From Sphingomonas sp. M1-B02 (GTDB lineage: Bacteria; Pseudomonadota; Alphaproteobacteria; Sphingomonadales; Sphingomonadaceae): DNA of 64,000 bases. Location of the stretch: NCBI RefSeq assembly GCF_026167525.1, contig NZ_CP110679.1, forward strand, positions 1-64,000, written 5' to 3'. Made by a program: the position numbers and the translations under genes. Below are positions 43,891-53,022 of this stretch, piece by piece. The notes under the pieces were generated by a model. That model was not told the origin of the DNA, did no database searches, and was given only the letters and a program-made list of their open reading frames with translations. Position 1 is the stretch's first letter; each line of letters begins with the position of its first letter.

Positions 43891-44667
43891 TCACGAATAT
43901 CCGGCCGCTTCGAGAATGAGCCGAGCGACACTGTCTGGATGCGAGACCAAGGACAGATGTCCAGAATCGAGCTCGATGGTCTTGGCCTTCATTCGCTTGG
44001 CCATGAAACGCTCGAGATCCGGGTTGATCGTCCGATCCTGTTTCGAAACGGCATAGAAGCTCGGCTTGGAGCGCCATGCCGCCTGGCTGGTGTTGACGGT
44101 GGTCAGAACGCGGTTGAACGGCCCCTGCACGGCGTAAAGCACCTTGGCCTGAGCCTCGGGCACCCCGTTGGCGAAATCCTGCAAGAATGCAGTTTCGGTA
44201 AGGCTGCCCCAGTCACCGTTGAAGACGATGCCGGCCGATGCCGGCGGTGTCGGAAATTTCGCAGCCAATGCGGTGTAGTTCTCGTTCGCGTCCGGTGCGC
44301 GCGCGGCGATATAGACGAGCGACGAAACGCTGGGATGGACGCCCGCCTCGGTCACCAGCATTCCGGAAAAGCTATGACCGCCCAGCACGGTCGGCCCGAC
44401 CTGATGGTCGAGCACGCGCTGGACCGACGCAACGGCGTCGGCAAAATTGTCGAGCGGGTTCTGCACCGAGGTGACGTTAAGGCCGGCCGCCTGAAGCCGC
44501 GGAATGACTCCCGACCAGGACGAGCCATCGGCGAACAGACCATGGACCAGCACGACGTTTCGCGCCTTTGGCGGGCGCTGCGTGGCCCCCACCGCGGTTC
44601 CTGAGAGGATACCCGTCGCGGCGCCGGCAACGAGGGCGGCGGAAAAGGTGCGGCGATCGACCATCAT
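43891..44667 (-). CDS. alpha/beta hydrolase with Tat-like signal
   Basis: 258-aa protein. The N-terminus MMVDRRTFSAALVAGAATGIL is a twin-arginine-like export signal. The fold is clear: VVLVHGLFADGSSWSGVIPRL, nucleophile GGHSFSGML, RTINPDLERFMAKRM with the acid region, and LDSGHLSLVSHP with the catalytic His. Start is ATG 44667 with AAGGAG upstream. Substrate is unknown; relatives include esterases of the MhpC/pimeloyl type. Divergent from the efflux operon. Confidence 0.87.
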   Translation of the reverse strand: MMVDRRTFSAALVAGAATGILSGTAVGATQRPPKARNVVLVHGLFADGSSWSGVIPRLQAAGLNVTSVQNPLDNFADAVASVQRVLDHQVGPTVLGGHSFSGMLVTEAGVHPSVSSLVYIAARAPDANENYTALAAKFPTPPASAGIVFNGDWGSLTETAFLQDFANGVPEAQAKVLYAVQGPFNRVLTTVNTSQAAWRSKPSFYAVSKQDRTINPDLERFMAKRMKAKTIELDSGHLSLVSHPDSVARLILEAAGYS

Positions 44668-44995
44668 GCTGAGCTCCTTTGTTTTACTGCTCCGCCAACC
44701 TATCCACTCAGAGGCGGGGTTTATAATCACCTATTGGTTTAGGGTGCGATGGAATGGCGTCCGCTGTGACATTCACCGTGCGTCATTTCACACAGAGCGG
44801 CGCCATTATCTCGCATTCGTCGAAGTTAGTGCGCCGATTTGCCGGAAAGTAATCTCCCGGCGCTCGCTCTAGTCGAAACTATGCAAAACGATCGTATGAT
44901 GTTGTCTTGCGGCATATTGGTGAAGTCTCCCGGCACTTCGAAAAGCCCTCACCGCGAATGCGCTGCGGTGGGCGGCAATTGCGACCGAGGAATGC
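44668..44995. promoter_or_regulatory. divergent control region of hydrolase and efflux operon
   Basis: About 330 bp. The hydrolase side has TAAACCAATAG (minus, 44732-44742). The efflux side has AAACGATCGTATGATGTT (44886-44903), which matches the cydA upstream block at 49620-49637 at 17 of 18 positions and contains TATGAT, a good -10. Confidence 0.5.
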
Positions 44996-46651
44996 ATGCA
45001 ACGATTTATCCTGCAGCCAGCTTCTGTGCCGCGTCCGTTCCGGCCGGAAGAGCGTCCGCTGTTTCCCGGATCGCCTTATTCTCCGCTGCATCCGCCGGCG
45101 CGGCGCGTCCTGTTTGCGGTCGCTGGAATTCTGTTTGGTGTGATCGTCAATCTGGGCAACGGGCTGGTGATCGCCAACGTACCGGTGCTCGCGGGCGCAG
45201 CGACCGACTATGTGCCTTCGGTCGCGCTTTTGACCGGCGTCTACATCGCGTTCAACGCCTCCGCGAACCTCGTGCTGGTAAAGGCGCGCACCCAATTGGG
45301 CATCCCGCGGGTAACGCTGATGCTGCTATCGAGCTACGCGTTCGCGGCAGTGCTGCTTTGGCTCCGCCCTGGCCTCTCGACCGCGCTGGTCCTCGCCGCA
45401 GCGAGCGGTATGAGCGCTGCGGGCCTGACCACCCTGTCGGTCTATTACTGCATGCAGAGCCTTCCTGCCGCAGTGAAGCCGCTCGGACTGATCCTAGGCA
45501 TCGGCGCGGTCCAGCTGGGCGCTCCGCTCGCGCGGCTGTTTCCGGTCGATCTGTTTTCGCTGGACGGATGGCTTTCGCTAGGCTTGCTGCAGCTGGCGAT
45601 CGCGATGGCGGCGATCGCGATCATCCTTGGCTATCCATTGCCGCCCAGCGAGCGCAGCAAGGCGTTCGAGCCCCTCGACGGCGCCACCTTCGCCTTGTTC
45701 CTCGTCGCGAACCTGTGCCTGTGCACCGTCCTCGCCGAGGGTCGGCTGCTATGGTGGTCGGACACGCCCTGGCTGGGCTGGGCGCTCGCTGCGTGCGTCC
45801 CCTGTTACGCCGGCGCACTCCTGATCGAGTCCCTACGCGCCCATCCGCTGCTCCAACTGCGCTGGTATGGCACCAAAGTCATCGCGACCTTTGCTGCCGT
45901 CGCCGTGGTCGTGCGGCTCGCGCTTTCCGAACAGGCTTACGGCGCAGTTGGGCTGCTCAGCTTCGCCGGACTCGATAACGATCAGTTCCATACGCTGTAT
46001 CTGTGGATTCTCGGCGGCCAGATCCTCGGCATCGCCGTCGCCGCGCTGACCACCCGTATCGGCACTCAGCCATATCAGGTGATGGTGGCCGCCCTGATCA
46101 TCGCGCTGGCCGCCTGGCTCGACAGCGGCTCGAACACTCTCACCCGCCCCGACAACATTCTCATGACGCAGGCGATGATCGCCTTCGGCACCACGCTCTT
46201 CATCGGCCCCGCCCTGGTCTATGGCGCGATGGAGATGCTCAAAAAGGGCAGCGACCACCTCGTCAGCCTGGTCGTGCTGTTCAGCATGACCCAGAATATC
46301 GGCGGACTGGCCGGCTCTGCACTACTCGGCAGCTATCAGGTGGTTCAGGCCAAATCCCATGCCGGCGCGCTGGCCGATGGTCTCGCCGTGGGGAATCCGA
46401 TCGTCGCGGCGCGCATCCAGCAGGGCGCGGGCGCCCTCGCCGGAGTAATCCAGGATCCCGCTCAACGCGCGGCGCAGGGCGCCGGCCTCTTGGGCGACGC
46501 TTTGGCCGGGCAAGCCGCCGTCCTTGGGTTCAACGACGCCTTCATGCTCGTGTCGCTGGTCGCGATATCGGCCGCCCTGTTTCTCGCAATCGTCATCGTC
46601 CGGCTCCGCATCGCTAAGGGCAGGTCGGCGCGCAAAGGAGTGCCGCAATGA
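44996..46651 (+). CDS. MFS drug-efflux permease (DHA2/EmrB-like)
   Basis: 551-aa inner-membrane antiporter with 13-14 hydrophobic segments. It starts a three-gene tripartite efflux operon with a HlyD adaptor and an outer-membrane factor. The loop motifs are less conserved than in EmrB, so substrate is not predictable. It overlaps the HlyD gene by 4 nt (ATGA). Its upstream region carries the AAACGATCGTATGATGTT block. Confidence 0.85.
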   Translation: MQRFILQPASVPRPFRPEERPLFPGSPYSPLHPPARRVLFAVAGILFGVIVNLGNGLVIANVPVLAGAATDYVPSVALLTGVYIAFNASANLVLVKARTQLGIPRVTLMLLSSYAFAAVLLWLRPGLSTALVLAAASGMSAAGLTTLSVYYCMQSLPAAVKPLGLILGIGAVQLGAPLARLFPVDLFSLDGWLSLGLLQLAIAMAAIAIILGYPLPPSERSKAFEPLDGATFALFLVANLCLCTVLAEGRLLWWSDTPWLGWALAACVPCYAGALLIESLRAHPLLQLRWYGTKVIATFAAVAVVVRLALSEQAYGAVGLLSFAGLDNDQFHTLYLWILGGQILGIAVAALTTRIGTQPYQVMVAALIIALAAWLDSGSNTLTRPDNILMTQAMIAFGTTLFIGPALVYGAMEMLKKGSDHLVSLVVLFSMTQNIGGLAGSALLGSYQVVQAKSHAGALADGLAVGNPIVAARIQQGAGALAGVIQDPAQRAAQGAGLLGDALAGQAAVLGFNDAFMLVSLVAISAALFLAIVIVRLRIAKGRSARKGVPQ

Positions 46652-47742
46652 GTGAAGCCAGCCCCGCCATCGGCGCGCCCCCCGAAACCCCGCCGCCTTA
46701 TTGGCGACCGGCCCGGCGCAACCCGATATTCGTCGTCGCGGCCGTGCTGCTGGCATCGGCCGCGCTGCTGGCGGTTCTGGCGGTGTGGGGTTTGCCTCCT
46801 TTCGCGCGCGGCTCCGAATCCACCAACAACGCCTATGTCAAAGGGCGCGTGACGGTGATCGCGCCGCAAGTCAGCGGCTATGTCAGCAGCGTCCTCGTCA
46901 AGAGCTATGAGCGGGTTCGCAAGGGCCAGATTCTCGTCACGATCGACGATGGCATCTATCGGGCGCGGGTCGACCAAGCCGGGGCCAACGTCGAAGCGGC
47001 CGAAGCCGCACTTGCCAACAGCACCCAGGCCAAGGCAGTCCAAACGGCGGGGGTCTCCGTGCAAGTCGCCGGATTGGGCGGCGCACAAGCCCAGCTGCTC
47101 AAGGCCCGCGCCGACATGGCAAGAGCCCAGGAGCTGGTGCAGGACGGTTCAATCGCTCGGCGCGAATATGATCAGACGTTGGCGGCATTGCGCGCCGCCG
47201 AGGCGCAGGTCCGGGAGGTTTCGGCGACCGGGCAGGTGGCGCGCGAAGGCGTCAAGACCGTCGAGGTCGGGCGGGCCGGGCTCCAGGCGCAGGTCGATGC
47301 CGCGCGCGCCTTGCTGCGCCTTGCCGAAATCGATCTCGAGCATAGCGTGATCCGCGCCCCCGAGGACGGTCAGCTCGGTGAGATCGCCGTCCATCTCGGC
47401 CAGTTCGTCGCGCCCGGAACGCAGTTCTTCGCGCTGGTCCCGTCGGACATCTGGATCGTCGCCGATTACAAGGAGGCGCAAACCCACCGCATCCGCGCCG
47501 GGCAGAAGGCCTGGTTCACCGTCGATGCGCTCGGTGGCGCCACCCTCACCGGGTACGTCGCGCAACTCGCTCCGGCAACCGGATCGCAGTTTGCGGTCCT
47601 CAAGCCCGACAATGCCACGGGCAATTTCGTCAAGGTGCCGCAGCGGATCGGCGTGCTGATATTGGTGGATCGCGGCCAGGCGCTGGCCGAGCGGCTGCGT
47701 CCGGGAATGTCGGTCGAAACGCGTGTGGAGGCGGGACGATGA
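46648..47742 (+). CDS. HlyD/EmrA-type periplasmic adaptor
   Basis: 364-aa membrane-fusion protein with an N-terminal anchor (IFVVAAVLLASAALLAVLAVWGL), then STNNAYVKGRVTVIAPQVSGYV (the barrel-sandwich start), a coiled-coil hairpin (about residues 105-215, rich in Ala/Glu/Gln) and LEHSVIRAPEDGQLGEIAVHLGQFV. It links the MFS pump to the outer-membrane channel. The stop overlaps the next start by 4 nt. Confidence 0.93.
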   Translation: MSEASPAIGAPPETPPPYWRPARRNPIFVVAAVLLASAALLAVLAVWGLPPFARGSESTNNAYVKGRVTVIAPQVSGYVSSVLVKSYERVRKGQILVTIDDGIYRARVDQAGANVEAAEAALANSTQAKAVQTAGVSVQVAGLGGAQAQLLKARADMARAQELVQDGSIARREYDQTLAALRAAEAQVREVSATGQVAREGVKTVEVGRAGLQAQVDAARALLRLAEIDLEHSVIRAPEDGQLGEIAVHLGQFVAPGTQFFALVPSDIWIVADYKEAQTHRIRAGQKAWFTVDALGGATLTGYVAQLAPATGSQFAVLKPDNATGNFVKVPQRIGVLILVDRGQALAERLRPGMSVETRVEAGR

Positions 47743-49130
47743 AGCGGGCCAATATCGCATTGCTGCTGGCGGTGAGCGCCTGTGCCGGGCCAAGGCCCTC
47801 CGCGCCGCTTGCCGCGCAAATCTCCGCCCCGCCCGCGTGGCGAAGCGAGGGTGCGACGATGGGGGAGGTCGATTCTACATGGTGGCAGTCGTTCGGCGAT
47901 CCCACGCTGGTCGCTCTCGTCGAGCGCGCGCTCGCCGACAATGCCGATCTCGGCATCGCCGCGGCGCGAGTCGATGAGGCGCGCGCGCAGTTCCGCCTCG
48001 CCGGCGCCCAGCGCTTGCCGAATATCGCGCTGGCGGCCGGCGGGGCGCGGGATCGTCACGTCAGCCCCTTCGGCAAGCCGGTCTATGAATGGGCCAGCCA
48101 GGGGCAGGTCGGAATCTCCTACGATATCGACCTGTTCGGGCGGCTGCGGAGCGCCGATGCCGCGGCGCGAGCATCCTTGCTGGCGAGCGAGGCGGCGCGG
48201 GACAATGTGCGCCTGGCGATCGCCGCCTCGGTGTCGTCGGGATATGTCGGGCTGCGCGCTCTGGACGCACGCCTGGTGGTGCTTCGCGATACGCTCGCCG
48301 CACGGGAGACATCGCTGCGTCTAGCACGTCGCCGCGCCGAGGCGGGCTATTCGCCGGCAATAGAGCTTCGCCAGGCACAGGCAGAATATGATGCCACCGC
48401 GCAACTCATCCCCGCCACCGAGCTGGCCCTCCGCCGCCAGGAGAACGGCCTGTCGCTCCTGCTCGGCGCCAATCCCGGGCCGATCCCGCGTGGCCAAACG
48501 CTTGACCAGCTCGCGCTCCCGCCGGCGAGCTCCTTCCTGCCATCGTCGTTGCTCCGGCGCCGGCCGGATATAGCGGCTGCGGAAAATCAGATCGTCGCGG
48601 CGGACCGTTCGCTCGACAGTGCGCGCGCGGCGTTCCTGCCCGATATCCAGCTCAACGGGGCGGGGGGGTATGTCGCGTCGAGCCTGTTGTTGCAAAATCC
48701 GTTCGGGGTCTTTTCGCTGGGAGCGTCGGTTCTCGCGCCACTGTTCGACGGTGGCCGTCTGCGCGCGCAGGCCGATGGTGCGGCGGCGCGGCGCGATGCT
48801 GCTGCCTTTGCGTATCGACAGACCGCGCTGAATGCGTTCAGGGAAGTCGAGGACGCGCTTGCGGCTATTTCCTACAATAGTCTGCAAGAGCAGGAAGTGC
48901 TGCGCCAGCGCCGCTCCACCGCCGATTTGCTGGGGTTTGCAACTGCCCGCTATCGCTCCGGCTATTCGGCCTATCTCGAGCAGATCGACGCCGAACGTGG
49001 CCTGCTGGCGAGCGATCTAGCTTTGGTTCAGATTCGCGCCGAACGCCTGACTGCCGCGATCGCGCTGTATCAGGCACTGGGGGGCGGGTGGAGCGCCGAC
49101 GGCGTGGTGAAGCCTCGTTCCGCCCCATAG
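47739..49130 (+). CDS. outer-membrane factor lipoprotein (NodT/OprM family)
   Basis: 463-aa TolC-like channel with a lipoprotein signal (LLLAVSACAGP). It has OprM-type features: WWQSFGDPTLVALVERALADN, RLPNIALAAGGAR, LLRRRPDIAAAENQIVAADRS, LQNPFGVFSLGASVLAPLFDGGRL. Last gene of the efflux operon. The three genes overlap start-to-stop, so they are made together. Confidence 0.94.
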   Translation: MKRANIALLLAVSACAGPRPSAPLAAQISAPPAWRSEGATMGEVDSTWWQSFGDPTLVALVERALADNADLGIAAARVDEARAQFRLAGAQRLPNIALAAGGARDRHVSPFGKPVYEWASQGQVGISYDIDLFGRLRSADAAARASLLASEAARDNVRLAIAASVSSGYVGLRALDARLVVLRDTLAARETSLRLARRRAEAGYSPAIELRQAQAEYDATAQLIPATELALRRQENGLSLLLGANPGPIPRGQTLDQLALPPASSFLPSSLLRRRPDIAAAENQIVAADRSLDSARAAFLPDIQLNGAGGYVASSLLLQNPFGVFSLGASVLAPLFDGGRLRAQADGAAARRDAAAFAYRQTALNAFREVEDALAAISYNSLQEQEVLRQRRSTADLLGFATARYRSGYSAYLEQIDAERGLLASDLALVQIRAERLTAAIALYQALGGGWSADGVVKPRSAP

Positions 49131-49140
49131 GCTGGGGCCG

Positions 49141-49515
49141 TCAGCTTCCCGCGACATCAGGCATGATCGTGCCCATTTCCATGGCCTGGCTGGCTGGAAC
49201 TTCCTGGATCCCGATCACGATCTGGTCGGTCGGGGCGGCAGTCGCCGCCTGCACCAGCTCCCAAAGCCGGGACAGCATGCGCCGCTTGTAATCAGGCGGG
49301 CGGCCGGTTCGAATGAGCAACGTCAGCGATACCGCCGCCGCCGGCCGGCCGGCGCTGAAGCCATATCCGCGCTCGTATTCCTGGAAAATCACATGGACCC
49401 AGGCCGGATCGACACCGGACATTTCGACATGCAGCGCAGTGATTGCTTCGGCCAGCTTCTGCCGCCCGGCGAGATCGAGGCGGCCGGTTTCAACTGCGAT
49501 CGTATAAAGCGGCAT
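49141..49515 (-). CDS. tautomerase family protein
   Basis: 124-aa protein starting MPLYTIAVETGRLDLAGRQK. Pro-2 becomes the N-terminal catalytic proline after Met removal, as in the 4-oxalocrotonate tautomerase superfamily. It is longer than a single 62-aa 4-OT unit, so probably a fused or MIF-like member. Start is ATG 49515. Divergent from cydA. Confidence 0.85.
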   Translation of the reverse strand: MPLYTIAVETGRLDLAGRQKLAEAITALHVEMSGVDPAWVHVIFQEYERGYGFSAGRPAAAVSLTLLIRTGRPPDYKRRMLSRLWELVQAATAAPTDQIVIGIQEVPASQAMEMGTIMPDVAGS

Positions 49516-49619
49516 CGGTCGATTCCTCCTGAATTTTGCTTGGGACAATCTAATTCCTGCGAGCGCAGCCACACATCATCTCTTGGTTTCGATTTGCGGG
49601 GATCGAACCCACCCGATCG

Positions 49620-49637
49620 AAACGACCGTATGATGTT
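49620..49637 (+). promoter_or_regulatory. putative cydAB promoter block
   Basis: AAACGACCGTATGATGTT, 49 bp before the cydA start, containing TATGAT (49629-49634) as -10. It is identical at 17 of 18 positions to 44886-44903. TTGGTTT (49583-49589), an AAACCA half-site, lies 39 bp upstream. No -35 consensus is seen, suggesting activator dependence. Confidence 0.5.
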
Positions 49638-49685
49638 CCGCTGCGATAATGCCGGCCAGATTGGCGCGCGAAAGCGAGGGCGCCG

Positions 49686-51092
49686 ATGGAGATTTCCGCA
49701 TTGCTGCTGGCGAGGATACAGTTCGCCTTCACCGTCTCTTTCCACATCATCTTCCCCGCCTTCACGATCGGCCTGGCCGCCTGGCTGACGCTGCTGGAGG
49801 CGCTGCGGATGGTCACCGGGCGCCCGCTTTACCGCGTGCTGTTCGATTTCTGGCTGAAGATCTTCGCCATCTCGTTCGGGCTCGGCGTCGTCTCGGGGAT
49901 CGTCCTGGCCTTTCAGTTCGGCACCAACTGGAGCGAATTGTCGCGCCGCACCGGCGCCATTCAGGGGCCCTTGCTCGGCTATGAGAGCTTCACTGCCTTC
50001 GCACTGGAGGCCAGCTTCTTCGGCATCATGCTGTTCGGCCGGAAGCGCGTGCCGGAGTGGCTCTATCTGGTGGCGTGCGCGATGGTGGCGCTAGCGACCA
50101 GCCTCTCGGCCTTCTGGATCATGGTCAACAACAGCTGGATGCAATGGCCGACCGGCTATGCGATCGACGCCAACGGCATCTTCGTGCCGACCGACTGGAA
50201 TGCGATCATTTTCAGTCCGGTGGTGTGGGTGCGCTTCCCGCACATGCTGCTGGCATCCTACGTCACCGGCGCGTTCTGCGTCGCCGCGACCGGTGCTTGG
50301 CTGCTGCTGCGCGGGCGCGACCATGCCGAGGGGCAGGCGATGATGCGGATGGGTCTCGGCCTTGCCGCGGTCCTGGTGCCGATTCAGATATTCTTTGGCC
50401 ACCTCACCGGCGACTATGTCCACGACAGGCAGCCGGCCAAATTCGCCGCGATCGAAGGCCGCTGGCACGATGAGCAACCCGCCTCCGAGATATTGTTCGC
50501 GATCCCCGACGAGGCTCGCGAGAAAAACCATTTCGAGATTGCGGTGCCCTATGCCGGCAGCCTGATCGGCTCGATGTCGCTCGATTCGAAGGAAGTCGGC
50601 CTCACCAGTTTCCCGGTCGCGGATCGGCCCCCGGTCGCGATCCCGTTCTTCGCATTCCGGATCATGGCCGGGATAGGCTTCTTCATGCTCGGCCTGTCCT
50701 GGTATGCCAGCTGGCTGATGCTGCGCGGCCGGCAGTTCGAGCGGCGCTCGCTGCTGCGCGTGGTGTTCCTCAGCTTCCCTCTCGGCTTCATCGCGACGTT
50801 GACCGGCTGGTTCACCGCCGAGGTCGGGCGCCAGCCCTGGGTCGTCTATGGGGTGTTACGGACCGCGGACGCCGTAACGCCGTTCCGGACCGCGCCGGAA
50901 GTCGCGTTCAGCTTGGCGTTGTTCGCCGTGATCTATCTCGCGATCTTCCTGGCGGGCATGACCTTCATCTTCCGCCTGCTGCGCGGCGGCCCATCGGCCT
51001 CGCACCGCCACGACCGGCGATCCGCCAACCCCAAGCGTCCCTTGTCCCTGATCCGCGACGAAGCCGCCGGCGCTTCGCTCGAGAAGGAGTGA
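49686..51092 (+). CDS. cydA: cytochrome bd-type ubiquinol oxidase subunit I
   Basis: 468-aa heme-bearing subunit of bd oxidase, oxidising quinol and reducing O2. Heme ligand H20 lies in FTVSFHIIFPAFTIG, and further features are RFPHMLLASYVTGAF and GWFTAEVGRQPWVVYGVLRT. It is shorter than E. coli CydA, with a short Q-loop as in cyanide-insensitive (CioA) types. 4 nt before cydB. Confidence 0.95.
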   Translation: MEISALLLARIQFAFTVSFHIIFPAFTIGLAAWLTLLEALRMVTGRPLYRVLFDFWLKIFAISFGLGVVSGIVLAFQFGTNWSELSRRTGAIQGPLLGYESFTAFALEASFFGIMLFGRKRVPEWLYLVACAMVALATSLSAFWIMVNNSWMQWPTGYAIDANGIFVPTDWNAIIFSPVVWVRFPHMLLASYVTGAFCVAATGAWLLLRGRDHAEGQAMMRMGLGLAAVLVPIQIFFGHLTGDYVHDRQPAKFAAIEGRWHDEQPASEILFAIPDEAREKNHFEIAVPYAGSLIGSMSLDSKEVGLTSFPVADRPPVAIPFFAFRIMAGIGFFMLGLSWYASWLMLRGRQFERRSLLRVVFLSFPLGFIATLTGWFTAEVGRQPWVVYGVLRTADAVTPFRTAPEVAFSLALFAVIYLAIFLAGMTFIFRLLRGGPSASHRHDRRSANPKRPLSLIRDEAAGASLEKE

Positions 51093-51096
51093 AGCC

Positions 51097-52083
51097 ATGG
51101 CCGAGTTCTGGACCGCCGCGCTGGCGCTGACGATCTTCCTCTATGTCCTGCTCGACGGGATCGATCTCGGCGTCGGCATCCTGTTCGGGTTCGAGCGAGA
51201 TGAAGATCGCCGCCGCCAGATGTTGCAGACCGTTTCGCCGATCTGGGACGGCAACGAAACCTGGCTGGTCGTCTCTGCGGCGATCCTCTTCGCTGCCTTC
51301 CCGCTGGTCTATTCGCTGGTGTTAAGCGCCTTTTACCTGCCGCTGATGTTGCTGCTCGCCGGTCTCATCCTGCGCGGCGTGGCATTCGAGTTCAGAGCGC
51401 AAAGCCACCGGACGAGAGGGCTGTGGGATATAGGCTTTTGGGTCGGCTCGATCGTCGCCGCCTTTGTTCAGGGCTGCGCGGTCGGGGCGCTGGTTGTCGG
51501 ATTGCCCAACCATGGCGGGCAATTCACCGGGGGAGCGTTTTTCTGGCTCAACCCGTTCGCCGTGACCAGCGGCATCGCCTTGTGCCTGGGCCACGCCCTG
51601 CTCGCGGCGTGCTGGCTGGTCCGCAAGACCGAGGGGGCGCTGCGGGATCGTGCTCGGGCACAGGCGCTGTGGCTGCTGCCCGCCGTCGCTGCTGCGCTTG
51701 CGCTACTCTTATTCTATTCGCTGAGCCTCGACTTGCCGGTGCTGCACCGCTGGAGCGCCAGGCCTGAAATGGCCGTGCTTCCTGCGATTGGGCTAGCCGG
51801 GGGTGCGGTATTGGTGTTCGGTTTGCAGCGACGGCGGGACAGCCTGCCGATGATCGGCGGGTTGATCATCTATGTCGCCGCGTTCGCTTCGCTGGCGGCG
51901 TCGTTCCTGCCCTACATGATTCCCTTCTCGATCACCTATCTCCAGGCGGCTGCGCCGGCGAGCAGTCTGAGCTTCATGTTCTGGTTCGCCGGGATCATCG
52001 TGCTGCCTCTCACCATCGTCTACGCCGCGGTCAATTTCCTGACCTTCTGGGGCAAGATAGTCCCCGAGGACGAAGGCTATTGA
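51097..52083 (+). CDS. cydB: cytochrome bd-type ubiquinol oxidase subunit II
   Basis: 328-aa membrane subunit with eight hydrophobic segments, opening FLYVLLDGIDLGVGILFGFE and containing PIWDGNETWLVVSAAILFAAFP, the CydB signature. It pairs with CydA. No cydDC or cydX-like gene follows, so heme-export factors must be encoded elsewhere or not needed. Confidence 0.95.
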   Translation: MAEFWTAALALTIFLYVLLDGIDLGVGILFGFERDEDRRRQMLQTVSPIWDGNETWLVVSAAILFAAFPLVYSLVLSAFYLPLMLLLAGLILRGVAFEFRAQSHRTRGLWDIGFWVGSIVAAFVQGCAVGALVVGLPNHGGQFTGGAFFWLNPFAVTSGIALCLGHALLAACWLVRKTEGALRDRARAQALWLLPAVAAALALLLFYSLSLDLPVLHRWSARPEMAVLPAIGLAGGAVLVFGLQRRRDSLPMIGGLIIYVAAFASLAASFLPYMIPFSITYLQAAAPASSLSFMFWFAGIIVLPLTIVYAAVNFLTFWGKIVPEDEGY

Positions 52084-52105
52084 TTGGTCGACCCGATCCC
52101 CCGGC

Positions 52106-52117
52106 AAACCAAAGTAT
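52106..52117. promoter_or_regulatory. AAACCAAAGTAT box upstream of the ADC-family gene
   Basis: Same half-site family as 34312-34327 and 34865-34878, about 70 bp before the GTG start at 52187. TAGATT about 40 bp downstream could be the -10. Confidence 0.35.
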
Positions 52118-52186
52118 CGGTTCCCAAGCCATCAATGAAGATACCAATATCAGGAATAGATTCAGCTTAATCGAAGGGAGGACGAC

Positions 52187-53002
52187 GTGACCGCCATCAG
52201 TCAGCTCAAGGGATTTGCCGTTCCTCTAACGTCGACGGGCAAGTCGTCGATAGACCCGGCGCCACCCTGGCATTATTCGAGCGATTGTATCGCCATCGAA
52301 TATTGGGCTGATCCCGAAGCGATCGCGGCGCTGCTGCCGCCCGGAATGATCGCCGATCCCGACGCCGGCGGCCGCTGTTTCTACTGGTTCCTCGATTGGC
52401 AGTTCACCGGGGAAAATGACGAGCTGACCGATCCTGCGCGCTACCAGTATCGCGAGGCATTCGTGCTGATCGATGCGATCTATGAAGGCATGCGCGTGGC
52501 GTATTGCCCCTATATCTTCGTCGACAATGACGCTGCGCTCGCGCGCGGCTGGATCCAGGGATTTCCCAAAAGGCTCGGCAGCGTCTTCCAGACCCGCACC
52601 TTCGCCGCGCCGAGCGCCGCTGCCGCCCCACTGGCACCCGGCAGCCGCTTCGGCGCCAGCCTCGGCGCGCATGGCGAGCGCCTCGCCACCGCGCGCATCC
52701 AGCTCGAGGAAGCGGTCGCGGACCCGACTACCGTGTTCAATCGCCCGACGACGATCCGCCGCTACTTCCCGCAACTCGTAGCCGGCAAACAGCACGAGCC
52801 CGCCGTGGATGAGCTGACGCTCTCGCTCACCGACGATCCGAGCATCGTCGATATGTGGGCAGGCAGCGCGGAACTCGTGATCCCCGAAGTTGCCGGTGAG
52901 GACATGCACTTGATCGCGCCAATCCGGGTCGGCCGCGGATATCGCTTCTCGATGTCCTATTCGGTCACCGACCTGCGCATCCTCAACGATTATCGCGCCT
53001 GA
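52187..53002 (+). CDS. acetoacetate decarboxylase family protein
   Basis: 271-aa protein of the ADC fold. It has [68 protein letters not shown]. The Lys in FPKRLG sits where Schiff-base lysine motifs lie, but the usual KK pair is KR here. Many family members are not true acetoacetate decarboxylases, so the substrate is open. GTG start with GGGAGG upstream. It precedes poxB by 20 nt. Confidence 0.85.
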   Translation: MTAISQLKGFAVPLTSTGKSSIDPAPPWHYSSDCIAIEYWADPEAIAALLPPGMIADPDAGGRCFYWFLDWQFTGENDELTDPARYQYREAFVLIDAIYEGMRVAYCPYIFVDNDAALARGWIQGFPKRLGSVFQTRTFAAPSAAAAPLAPGSRFGASLGAHGERLATARIQLEEAVADPTTVFNRPTTIRRYFPQLVAGKQHEPAVDELTLSLTDDPSIVDMWAGSAELVIPEVAGEDMHLIAPIRVGRGYRFSMSYSVTDLRILNDYRA

Positions 53003-53022
53003 TTTCACGGAGGGGTTCCGCC

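Noticed and set aside
52084..52186. cydX-like small subunit after cydB
   Set aside because: No short hydrophobic frame with a ribosome site was found.
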